Below, piece by piece: positions 49,979 to 57,917 of a stretch of DNA of 64,000 nt. This DNA comes from Labilithrix luteola (GTDB taxonomy: Bacteria > Myxococcota_A > Polyangia > Polyangiales > Polyangiaceae), in NCBI RefSeq assembly GCF_001263205.1, contig NZ_CP012333.1, forward strand, positions 248,001 to 312,000. The letters run 5' to 3'. Below the pieces are notes generated by a model. It worked only from the letters and a program-made list of their open reading frames with translations. It ran no database searches and was not told where the DNA came from. Numbering within the stretch: the stretch's first letter is position 1; every line of letters starts with the position of its first letter. Made by a program: the position numbers and the translations under genes.

Positions 49979-50862
49979 GGCGCGCACGTCGAGACGCCGG
50001 CGCCGACGATGCGGAATCCGACGTCCGGGACGACGACGGTCGATTCGTTGCTCGCCGGAGAGAAGCGCGTCACCTTGGCGGAGGGGGCCGGGTCGAGACG
50101 TGAGAAGATCCAGAAATCACCTCCCCATTGCGCAAACGCCCAGTCGTTCGCGTCTACCGCAGACGTGCGATAGGTCTCGAGGTTCACCCCCGTTTCCTTG
50201 TCGATGCGTGACACGGTGCCGTTGTAAGGCCAATAGCCGAAGAGCTCACCGGCGCCGGTGCCGGTCAATTCCGCACCGCCGGCCGGGACGGGCTGCCCGA
50301 GCGAGGTGACCTCGAGTGTCGAGGGATCCACTTTGAGTAGATATCCCTTGTGCAAATAGAGAGTTTCGCCGGTGATGGAGTCGTCCTTGGCGAAACCCAT
50401 ACCAAAGAGTCCCAGGCGCGAATCCTTGTTGCGCAATGCGATTTGGGTACATTGTAGATTGTCCAATCGCACCTTGACCATGGCTCCGTCCGAGAAGAGG
50501 ATCCACGCGAAGCCCTTGCGATCGACGGCCATCGAAAAAGAGCCGGCGTGCAGGCAGTCGAGATAGCCAAGACGCGTGAATTGGAGTGTCTCCGGATCGA
50601 ATCGGTAGATGGCATCCGGGTTCGGCGACACGACGTAAACGACTTTGTTTTCGCTGCCGCAGTCCTCCGGAGGCTGCACCTCGGCGTCGGCATCGGCGTT
50701 GGCGTCGGCGCCGGCCTCGACGGGAGCGATGAAACTCCCCGATTGCCCGGCATCGGCGGGGGCTTCGAATTCGGCACGATTCGACGAACAGTGGATGGCA
50801 AAGTAGGCGAGCGCGACGAGCGAGAGCGTCGGCGACCAGCGCTTCGAAATACGACGGACCAT
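49960..50862 (-). CDS. Propeller-like lipoprotein, last gene of the ECF operon
   Basis: A 300-residue lipoprotein: signal peptide ending in IHC (about Cys25), an Asp/Ala linker with DANADADAE, then repeated strand pairs in the style of Strep_67/LVIVD propellers: KVVYVVSPNPDAIYRFDPETLQFTRLG, SMAVDRKGFAWILFSDGAMVKV, LYLHKGYLLKVDPSTLEVTSLG, FGYWPYNGTVSRIDKETG. It is the sixth and last gene of the ECF sigma operon, 12 bp after the RCC1-like gene. ATG 50862 is preceded by AGGAG. No catalytic motif; likely a surface-exposed binding protein. Confidence 0.75.
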   Translation of the reverse strand: MVRRISKRWSPTLSLVALAYFAIHCSSNRAEFEAPADAGQSGSFIAPVEAGADANADADAEVQPPEDCGSENKVVYVVSPNPDAIYRFDPETLQFTRLGYLDCLHAGSFSMAVDRKGFAWILFSDGAMVKVRLDNLQCTQIALRNKDSRLGLFGMGFAKDDSITGETLYLHKGYLLKVDPSTLEVTSLGQPVPAGGAELTGTGAGELFGYWPYNGTVSRIDKETGVNLETYRTSAVDANDWAFAQWGGDFWIFSRLDPAPSAKVTRFSPASNESTVVVPDVGFRIVGAGVSTCAPYLSPK

Positions 50863-50874
50863 CACGTCTCCTGT

Positions 50875-52287
50875 CTACTCTTCTGGAAATACGACGGGCG
50901 CGGGTTGCGGATCGGTGAACGTGATGTCGTCGATTCCTCGACCGAGAGCGCCGAAGATGTTGCCTCCCCAGCACTCCACGGCGCCGGTGCGGAGCAACGC
51001 GCACGACGTGGTGACGGCCAGCGCGAGGCCCACCGCGGGACCAGAGAGTCCATCGACCCTCGCGGGCTGCCCCCATTTGGTACGGTCGCTCCCGATGGCG
51101 CCCCAGCAAAAGATTCGTCCACTCCCCATCACGACGCACGTCCGACTCGTGTCGGCGACCACCTGGAGAGGAACATCGACGCGGTCCGGCACACCGGCGT
51201 CCGCGTCGTCGACGGCGGCCGCGAAGGCGAGGATGGTCGGCCCAGGAAGCTCCGAGATGGTTCCAACGTAGCCACGGCCGAGTTGCCCGAGGTCGTTACC
51301 TCCCCAGCATTCGACGATTCGTCCCACGACGGCGCAAACGTGCTTCGCCGACGAAGCAAGGCCGCGCACCTTCGACCCCCCTGCAACCAACGTCGGGACG
51401 GCGTCGTGAGCCTCCGAAGAGTCACGACCGAGCATGTATTTGCAGTTGTAGGGGCTGGCGCAGTCGCTTGCGCCCCACGAGAAGAGCTCGCCCGTCTTCG
51501 TCGTCGCGAACATCGAACCGTGCCCAGGCCATGCCGTCAGGTCGGTCCGGTCGATGGGGATCTCCGTCGGCGGAGAAGGCGTGGTGGTCGTCTTGCGAGC
51601 GAGCTCTTCGTCACTGCTCTTTCCCCAGCACGTGATCTTGCCCGCCTTCGTCATGACGCAGGCCGTGCCTTTTCCTCCCACGGCGACGGCCGAGGCGGGT
51701 GGCACGAGAGCGAGCTCGGTCGGAAGGGCGGACTTCGCCGTCGACGTACCGCCATCGCCCTCGAGGCCCGACTTGACGAGGTCCAACGCTCCCCAGCAGA
51801 CGACCTTGCCTGACTCGTCGGTCGCACAGGTGTTGTCGCCCGCGATACTCAGACTGGTGACGTTCGAGAGATTCGGAACGCGATGAGGTGACGGGCTTCT
51901 CGGCAGTGGCCCGCCACCGTCGACGGTGTATCCGAGCCGATCCAATTGATTCGTTCCCCAGCACTGCACGGTTTTGTCGCGAAGGAGTGCACAGAACGCG
52001 GCCGTGGATTTGATGCCCATGCTTCCGACAACGGCCGTCGCGCAGCGGGGGTCGTTGCAATCGACCGAGCCGTCCGGGATTTCGAAGTCGTCGAGGGCGG
52101 CAGCGTCGGCGACGTCGGCCGTCGCGTCTCCGTCCGCGTCGGAATCCGCGCCCGCATCGAGCGGCGTCGGGACGACGTCCCCACCGGCGTCGTCGGCGGC
52201 GCTCGGAGCCTCACTCTCCGAAGCGCAATGGACGAGCGTCGACGCGGTGGCAATCGCGAAGGTGGCGAGTGTGAATCTGAATCTCAT
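50875..52287 (-). CDS. RCC1-like repeat lipoprotein
   Basis: A 470-residue lipoprotein: signal peptide ending VHC (about Cys21), an Asp/Ala linker to about 75, then at least five RCC1-like units, each with the C-x-WG pattern (QCWGTNQLDRLG, VCWGALDLV, TCWGKSSDE, ECWGGNDLGQLGRG, ECWGGNIFGALGRG). RCC1 repeats form a seven-bladed propeller; the Cys before WG are typical of secreted myxobacterial versions and may bond. Its ATG overlaps the stop of the previous gene (ATGA). Likely a surface-binding protein; ligand unknown. Confidence 0.85.
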   Translation of the reverse strand: MRFRFTLATFAIATASTLVHCASESEAPSAADDAGGDVVPTPLDAGADSDADGDATADVADAAALDDFEIPDGSVDCNDPRCATAVVGSMGIKSTAAFCALLRDKTVQCWGTNQLDRLGYTVDGGGPLPRSPSPHRVPNLSNVTSLSIAGDNTCATDESGKVVCWGALDLVKSGLEGDGGTSTAKSALPTELALVPPASAVAVGGKGTACVMTKAGKITCWGKSSDEELARKTTTTPSPPTEIPIDRTDLTAWPGHGSMFATTKTGELFSWGASDCASPYNCKYMLGRDSSEAHDAVPTLVAGGSKVRGLASSAKHVCAVVGRIVECWGGNDLGQLGRGYVGTISELPGPTILAFAAAVDDADAGVPDRVDVPLQVVADTSRTCVVMGSGRIFCWGAIGSDRTKWGQPARVDGLSGPAVGLALAVTTSCALLRTGAVECWGGNIFGALGRGIDDITFTDPQPAPVVFPEE

Positions 52288-53453
52288 GGAATCTTCCTCG
52301 ACGCGCCGGTGCTTCCCATTTTGAGGAGCACGTCTCGTCCAGCAATCCAGACGTCACCCTCGCCCGAGCCCCACACAGCGAAGAGATCGGCCTTCGTGGA
52401 GCTCGAGAGCTCTGGGCTCGCGAGCGTCCACGTCGTGCCGTCCCAGTGAAGAACGGTTGCTTCGTCGCCCACCGCCCAGATGTCGTTCGCTGAAGTTCCC
52501 CAGAGAGCGCGAAGGGACACGGTGGTGGGCGTCGCGGAGGCGCTTTCGGAATACGCGTCACCGCCGTCGCCGCGCACGAAACGATGTATGGTCCCGCCTT
52601 CACCGGCTGCCCAGACTTCGCCGGCGGGACTGCACCACGCGGCGTAGAGCGTTCTCGACGAATTGCTGTTCACGTGTGTCCATCGCGTGGCTTCGGCCTG
52701 CCATCGTTCGGTGTAGCGGGTCTTTCCGCCTTCCCCGACGATCCAGACGCCCGACCTTTCGGCTCCACAGATGGCGTTGAACGTGATTGGCTCGACGACC
52801 GGTGAATCGTCGTCGCTCGTCGGCGAGGCGGTCCAATTCGGCTCGCCGTCGCGCCAGCCGTCACAGTGGAGCACCGACGGAAGGGGCGTCACGCCATTGC
52901 TCGCGCGAAGCGACGCTCCGACCGCCCACACGTCGGTCGTGCTCGCGCCCCACATCGCGAGGATCGGGGTCGGATATCCTTGGGGATTGATGCCCGTCTT
53001 CCCGGAAGAAGACGTCCATTCGGCCGATCCGTCCTCGACGCCTCGGGTGTGCCACAGGGTCTGGCTGGTCCCGAAGCTCCACACGTCGCCATTGTCACTG
53101 CCCCACACGCCGAGAAGCGAACGGCGCTTGTCCACCGCCACACGAGCGAAGTGGCTGCCATCCCAGTGGATGGAGGTGCTCGGAGAGCCTACAATCCAGA
53201 CGTCGTTGGGCCCCGAGCCCCATATGCCGTTCAGGGTCAAAGGCGCCCCCTCCGGCAGCTCGATGGGGCAAAACGCGTCCGGCGGACAGTCCACTGAGCT
53301 CGGCAGAACGGCTCCCGAGTCCGGGGCTTCCACGATGTCGGGCGTCACTTCGGAAGGAGGAGCCGCGTTCTCCGCGCAGCTCGCCAGACCCGCGGTCGGA
53401 GCGAATCCGAGAAGCGCGACGAATGCGAGATTCGGTGACGAAAGACGGCGCAT
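52284..53453 (-). CDS. WG-repeat propeller lipoprotein
   Basis: A 389-residue lipoprotein: signal peptide ending ASC (about Cys26), a Pro/Glu/Ser linker, then repeated blades with the signature (A/G)-x-WG-x-(S/T)-x-x-D(V/I)W-x-VG: NGIWGSGPNDVWIVG, LGVWGSDNGDVWSFG, LAMWGASTTDVWAVG, RALWGTSANDIWAVG, FAVWGSGEGDVWIAG. At least six such units make a propeller like those in secreted proteins with photosynthesis-system-II-stability-like blades. Coupled by ATGA to the next gene and by TGATG to the previous one. Binding partner unknown. Confidence 0.85.
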   Translation of the reverse strand: MRRLSSPNLAFVALLGFAPTAGLASCAENAAPPSEVTPDIVEAPDSGAVLPSSVDCPPDAFCPIELPEGAPLTLNGIWGSGPNDVWIVGSPSTSIHWDGSHFARVAVDKRRSLLGVWGSDNGDVWSFGTSQTLWHTRGVEDGSAEWTSSSGKTGINPQGYPTPILAMWGASTTDVWAVGASLRASNGVTPLPSVLHCDGWRDGEPNWTASPTSDDDSPVVEPITFNAICGAERSGVWIVGEGGKTRYTERWQAEATRWTHVNSNSSRTLYAAWCSPAGEVWAAGEGGTIHRFVRGDGGDAYSESASATPTTVSLRALWGTSANDIWAVGDEATVLHWDGTTWTLASPELSSSTKADLFAVWGSGEGDVWIAGRDVLLKMGSTGASRKIP

Positions 53454-54631
53454 CAGAACACCACCCCGCCGTCGGCGTCGCACGGCTTCATGAGGCAATG
53501 CCCGTCGATGCACGGTTGTCCGCCGTCGATGTCACAACGGACGCCGCACCCACCACAATTCCTAGGGTCGACGAGAATGTCGACTTCGCAGCCGTTTTCG
53601 AGGCGCAGGTCGCAATCGGCACGACTCGCCGAGCATTCGAACGAACATCTCCCCTGAACGCAGGTCCGATATCCGGAATGCGAATCGAGGGACGACCCTC
53701 CAGGACACACGTGTCCACACGATCCGCAATTGTCGGGATGGCTCAAGGTGTCGACGCACCTCCCTCCGCAGAACGTAAAATTCGGATCTTCGCACTCGCA
53801 TTTGCCTTTGACGCAACCTTGTCCCGGCGCACACGCGTGTCCGCAGGCCCCGCAATTGTTCGCGTCGTTCGCGAGGTTCGTCTCGCAGCCGTCGCCGCAA
53901 CGGTCGGCATTGCAATCGCCGTAGCCGTCCGTGCAACCGATCTTGCAAGCGGAGCTCAGACAGACGGGACCGAAGTGCGGTGGGAGGGCCCCCGCATCAC
54001 ACGGCCACACGCCGGCGCCGGCATCGGCGTCCGGAAGACCGCAGACGTTGCCGCATGCTCCGCAGTTCTTGCCGTCCTCGTCGAGCTTCGCGCACGTGTC
54101 CCCGCACTGCGCGTACCCGGGAGGGCATCCGCAGACGAATCGCCAGCAAACCTCTCCGTCTTTGCAGGCATTGCCACACGCGCCGCAGTTCGCAGGATCG
54201 GATTCGAGCGACGCTTCACAACCGTCTTCGAATTCGCCGTTACAATTCCCGAATTCGGCATCGCACGTCACCTGGCACTCGCCCTTGGCGCAGGAGGGAG
54301 TTGCGTGGCGCACCGGCTCACCGTCCGATGCGGCGCACGGGGTTCCGCATGCGCCACAATTGGCAACGTCGGTATCGAGATTCGTGTTGCACAGTCCGGG
54401 CTTGTCCGTGCACGTCGCGTGCGGAGCCGGGCACTCGTACGAGTTGCACATCGCGATTTCGGCGGGTGGCGAAACGATCGCCTCGTCCGCCGCGTCAGGG
54501 GATACGAACGTCGGGCCCGGCGCCGGAGGCGGGTCGTAGCCAGCGCTGATGGAATCGGCGCAAGCCGAGAGGACCACGAGTGGGAACGCGACTGCAGAGA
54601 CAGCCGCGACGATGATCTTCCGCTGTTTCAT
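53453..54631 (-). CDS. Cys-rich NCGxCG repeat lipoprotein
   Basis: A 392-residue lipoprotein: signal peptide ending SAC (about Cys24), a Pro/Asp linker, and then about six units of the form D-x-x-NCG(A/S)CG-x-x-C, spaced by G-x-C-x-x-x-C-x-x-G-(F/Y)-x-(D/N)C stretches. More than 50 Cys are present, all probably paired, giving a stiff rod of small disulfide knots. Its ATG overlaps the anti-sigma stop (ATGA). Such proteins are common on myxobacterial surfaces; function is unknown. The even, regular repeat suggests an extended adhesin-like or structural role. Confidence 0.85.
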   Translation of the reverse strand: MKQRKIIVAAVSAVAFPLVVLSACADSISAGYDPPPAPGPTFVSPDAADEAIVSPPAEIAMCNSYECPAPHATCTDKPGLCNTNLDTDVANCGACGTPCAASDGEPVRHATPSCAKGECQVTCDAEFGNCNGEFEDGCEASLESDPANCGACGNACKDGEVCWRFVCGCPPGYAQCGDTCAKLDEDGKNCGACGNVCGLPDADAGAGVWPCDAGALPPHFGPVCLSSACKIGCTDGYGDCNADRCGDGCETNLANDANNCGACGHACAPGQGCVKGKCECEDPNFTFCGGRCVDTLSHPDNCGSCGHVCPGGSSLDSHSGYRTCVQGRCSFECSASRADCDLRLENGCEVDILVDPRNCGGCGVRCDIDGGQPCIDGHCLMKPCDADGGVVF

Positions 54632-55332
54632 CGTGCGCACGAGTTGGAGAGGCGTTGGAGGTGGGACGAGCCTGGAGACAATCGCTCGAGCTCGGATTTG
54701 ATGGCGCGCGCGGTAGAGACTTCGCCGAGTGCGCAGCGTGCGAGCACTTGGAGTGTCATTCTCTCGTCGCGTAGGGTTCCGCTGGGAAAGTGCGAGGCGT
54801 GTGTTTCGAGAAATCCAAGCGCGCGTCCCGGGTCATCTGCGCGGAGCGCTCCTTGCGCGCTACGAACGAGCCGAAGTTCGAAGGCGAGCGGGTCGACTTC
54901 ATCGTTCGGACGGGTCGACGATACGGCAGCACGGACGGGTGCAACCTTCGCCCTCATGGCCTTCTCGCTCGGAAGTGATTGGTCGTTCGTCGGCGCGTCC
55001 GGAAGCGAGTCGATGGTGACCGCCGCCATCGGCGGAGTTTCAGGAGCGTGAGCGGTAGGAGCCGGCAGGGAGGTCACGTTCACCTCCTCCGCACCGCGGC
55101 GTGACACGAGCTTCGGTGAAAGGACGACGGCAACGGAGCAAACGCCGAGAGCCGACAACGCGAGGACGATGCGTGCGGTGGTCGACGTCGCCCCGGAACG
55201 TGCGAGCCAAGGCTTCTCGAGGAGCCTCTCGCGCATGTCCGACGACGACGGAGGCGTGAACGGTCCGCGCGGCCCCCACTCGGGTCGTACCGCGTCGAGG
55301 AATTTTCGTTCGTCGGGCGAGAGCTCGCTCAC
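54628..55332 (-). CDS. Anti-sigma-like single-TM protein
   Basis: A 234-residue protein with an N-terminal cytoplasmic part (1-50, MSELSPDERKFLDAVRPEWGP), one membrane segment (about 54-73, RIVLALSALGVCSVAVVLSP), a spacer and a periplasmic helical part with TPR-like pairs (ALRADDPGRALGFLETHASHFP, ARCALGEVSTARAIKSELERL). It lacks the zinc-binding HxxxCxxC of classical anti-sigma factors. The start is GTG, and GTGA overlaps the sigma stop, so one anti-sigma is made per sigma. It is likely to hold or release the sigma factor in response to an envelope signal, inferred from position. Confidence 0.75.
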   Translation of the reverse strand: MSELSPDERKFLDAVRPEWGPRGPFTPPSSSDMRERLLEKPWLARSGATSTTARIVLALSALGVCSVAVVLSPKLVSRRGAEEVNVTSLPAPTAHAPETPPMAAVTIDSLPDAPTNDQSLPSEKAMRAKVAPVRAAVSSTRPNDEVDPLAFELRLVRSAQGALRADDPGRALGFLETHASHFPSGTLRDERMTLQVLARCALGEVSTARAIKSELERLSPGSSHLQRLSNSCAR

Positions 55333-55985
55333 GGTTCCTTCCTTTCTTGAGAATCGAGGCTCGCGTCGTACAAACGGCGAAACTGTTCGCGAGCGAGACG
55401 CAATCGCGAGTAGACGGTGTTGACGTTGGTCGCGAGGAGGTCCGCAACTTCGAGTGCTTTCATCTCTTCGAGATCCATGAGGACGAAGACGATTCGCTTC
55501 TCCTCGTCCATGCGACCCAGGATTCGTTCCAGAGTTCGGACGGCCTCGCTGCGCGCAGCCATCTCGAACGGGCCCGGTCTCGCGTCGGCGACCGCAGCGT
55601 CGTCGAGCGGTTCATGGGCAGGCTTGGCGCGACGCCGGCGTCGCTCGTCGGTCACGACCCATTTCGCGATTCGGAAGAGCCACGTTCGGACGTCGCTTCG
55701 GCCTTCGAACTCCGGAAGACGGCGATGGACGACGACGAAGACGTCTTGCGCGACGTCCTCGACGATGGTGGGCGGCACACCGAAGGCTCGTAGGACGCGC
55801 CAGACGAATCGGTAGTACTGCGTGTAGACCTCGCTGAAGGTGATCGTCGACCTCGTTCCCGAAAGGGACGCCGCGTCATTCGACGTTTGTCCCGTCAGGT
55901 CGCCGGGCCGTGCGAGCTCCGCAGACCCATGTGCAAAATGCGGCGCGTGCACGGAGGGGTTAGTGGGCCCTCCACGAGGAATCAT
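55329..55985 (-). CDS. ECF-type sigma-70 factor
   Basis: A 218-residue sigma factor. Region 2 (about 55-120) has YTQYYRFVWRVLRAFGV and the conserved DVAQDVFVVVHRRLPEF with TWLFRIA, and region 4 (about 145-205) has a DNA-binding helix-turn-helix (ALEVADLLATNVNTVYSRLRLAREQF). Between them is a basic linker ERRRRRAKP. It heads a six-gene operon of coupled genes and so probably directs its own transcription, although no promoter consensus could be assigned. ATG 55985 was preferred over the GTG at 55988. ECF factors work with a membrane anti-sigma; the next gene fits. Confidence 0.9.
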   Translation of the reverse strand: MIPRGGPTNPSVHAPHFAHGSAELARPGDLTGQTSNDAASLSGTRSTITFSEVYTQYYRFVWRVLRAFGVPPTIVEDVAQDVFVVVHRRLPEFEGRSDVRTWLFRIAKWVVTDERRRRRAKPAHEPLDDAAVADARPGPFEMAARSEAVRTLERILGRMDEEKRIVFVLMDLEEMKALEVADLLATNVNTVYSRLRLAREQFRRLYDASLDSQERKEP

Positions 55986-55995
55986 CACGCCCTAG

Positions 55996-57005
55996 TCAAA
56001 AGAGTCGAATCTCCAGACCGAGCTGGAGGCGAACGAACAGAAACGGCGCTTCGAACAGGGTACCGAAGCCCTGAATCACCACATCCGGCGCAGCAAACGC
56101 GTGTCCGACGACGACGCCGGCCATCGGGGCGATGCCCCGATCCTGCCATGGCCGCGCTTGAAGACCGACGTTGGCCGCGCCCCAGAACGCCGAGGTGGTA
56201 TCCGACCGCTCGATGCCGACTCCGCGCGTGCCTTCACTGCCGAGCTCGACGCCAAGACACGCGCGAAGGCCGTGGGTGGCGATCGCTCGCTGCCAGCACG
56301 CGTCGACTTCGAACGTGGAGAGATCCACATAGGCACCTCCGATACGGTCTCGGGGGCCACCCACGAACTGCCGGCGGTAGGTGGTCGCCGCCAGAGCAAG
56401 GATCCAGGGGTCACGCTCGAGCTCGACGAGCGCGCCCGCCCCGAGGGTCGTCGTCGGCAAGCTTCCGTGGTCGAGGGCGAGGCGCGCTCCAACGCGGACA
56501 TCGAACCATGCACCGCTTCGAGGAGCCCCCGCAGGCGCTGACGCCATCTCGACGCGAGACCATGTGGGCTCGGGGGAGGGGCTACCTCCCGCGTCTCGGG
56601 TACCATCGGCGCGCGGGCCTCCGGCTCTTCGACGAGGTGAGGCGCCCCTTCCTGCTCGATGTCGAGCGCGATGACGAGAGCCGCCGCTTCGGCAAGACGC
56701 GCGCAGTCTGCTCCCGCCATCGTCCGCTCGTCCGACACCGTGCTCGTCGTGTCCACGCGCAGAGCCAGCCGATAGCGAGGGCCCGTGCTCGAGCGAGTCA
56801 TCGTGGCGCGAGCTTGGAGCGTTCGATCACCACTGCTGCGCCCGATGAGCTGGGCCACACGAGCCTCGACGTGCTCTCGGTCGGGACACTCCGCAGGCGC
56901 GCTCCAATCCAGGGCGAGCACGGGGACGGGCTCCCTCGCCTGCGCGCGCCCCACGACACACGCGGTCGCAGCGAACGTAACGCCCCCGAAAAGAGCCGCA
57001 CGCAT
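55996..57005 (-). pseudogene. Frameshifted secreted protein (unknown Polyangia family)
   Basis: The 5' part (57005 down to about 56580) encodes a signal peptide (MRAALFGGVTFAATACVVGRAQA) and an ordered domain (LDWSAPAECPDREHVEARVAQLIG, RYRLALRVDTTSTV, CARLAEAAALVIALDI). The 3' part, in another frame, begins PEPTWSRVEM and gives a beta-strand-rich region ending LFVRLQLGLEIRLF, an outer-membrane-barrel-like end. Together they would make one protein of about 336 residues. The switch lies in a G5-A-G4 tract (56572-56581). Either one base was lost or gained, or the sequence has an error there. The stop is 7 bp from the ECF start. Confidence 0.75.
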
Positions 57006-57341
57006 CGACGCGGACCTCGGCCTCCTCTCTTCGCTGCTCCGTTGGTCGCCCGCGACGTCGCTCAACCCGCGCAGTCTACAGCGGACGGCCTCGCCAACGC
57101 GTGCAGTCCGCGCAGACCTTGGCTGAGCTTGCGCGCCGGGCGCGGGTGCGGGTGCGGGCCTGACGCTGCGACGCGGCATGCCGTGATTCGTTCGCATTCG
57201 TTCGCATTCGTTTGCGTTCGTTTGCATTCGTGACGAATCGATTCTGCTCGGTGCGAAGCGACGGCTCATCGTCGTGGGACAAAGAAGCGTGGACACGGCA
57301 GGCCCCTTCCGCATCGAAGCAGACGGCTTATCTGATGCCCC
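57006..57341. other. Divergent promoter region with a 10-bp tandem repeat
   Basis: No gene. It lies between the frameshifted gene and the following lipoprotein gene and contains the tandem repeat at 57186-57230. Confidence 0.55.
57186..57230 (+). repeat. 10-bp tandem repeat
   Basis: ATTCGTTCGC repeated four and a half times, with T/C and A/G changes in the later units. A period near one turn of the helix would place the same face of DNA at each unit. Confidence 0.75.
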
Positions 57342-57842
57342 ATGCGCAGTATGCTCGCGTTCGCGTGTGCGGCCCTCGCCGCGGGTTGCCTTCCGCTGCA
57401 AACGCACGACGCGCACGGTTCCTCCCCCGTCGAGCTGAGAGCGGTCCCGACGGGCGCCGCACGGATTTGCGTGCTGCGCCCCGATTCGACCGCGGCTTCG
57501 GTCACGATGGAGATTCGAGACAACGGTCGCTTCGTCGGCGCCACACGCGGCGCCACCTACTTCTGTTATCTGGCCACGCCGGGCGAGCACCAGATCACGT
57601 CGGAGGACGACGACACCGGCCCCTTGCTTCTGACTGTCCGCGCGGGCGCGAGCTATTGGTTGTACGAGGAGGTCTTCGCGATCCTCGGCGATCTGCACGC
57701 GCACCTCGATTGGGTAGACGAGACGACGGCAAACGAGATGCTCGAATCCTGCGAAGCACGCGGCGTCGTCGCGCTTCCCGATCGCCAAGACGAGATCGGC
57801 GCGCTTCCTCTCGTCACCACGCGCCGCGACGACACTCGTTGA
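57342..57842 (+). CDS. Small lipoprotein (DUF2846-like)
   Basis: A 166-residue lipoprotein. The signal peptide ends in AAGC (about Cys16). The mature part has ARICVLRPDSTAASVTMEIRDNG, GATYFCYLATPGEHQI and LLLTVRAGASYWL, which is the layout of DUF2846-type domains: a strand with V/I-x-R, a glycine-rich turn, and Y-F-x-x-x-x-PG-x-H. Those domains are small Ig-like sandwiches found in periplasmic lipoproteins. Its role is unknown. ATG 57342 heads the signal peptide. It is followed 75 bp later by the large DUF4132 gene on the same strand. Confidence 0.7.
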   Translation: MRSMLAFACAALAAGCLPLQTHDAHGSSPVELRAVPTGAARICVLRPDSTAASVTMEIRDNGRFVGATRGATYFCYLATPGEHQITSEDDDTGPLLLTVRAGASYWLYEEVFAILGDLHAHLDWVDETTANEMLESCEARGVVALPDRQDEIGALPLVTTRRDDTR

Positions 57843-57917
57843 GCTCACTTGTCGTGAACACGATCCGGCCGCGAAATTCACGGTCCGTGCATGTGGTCGC
57901 CGCAGTAGTCTGGGGCC

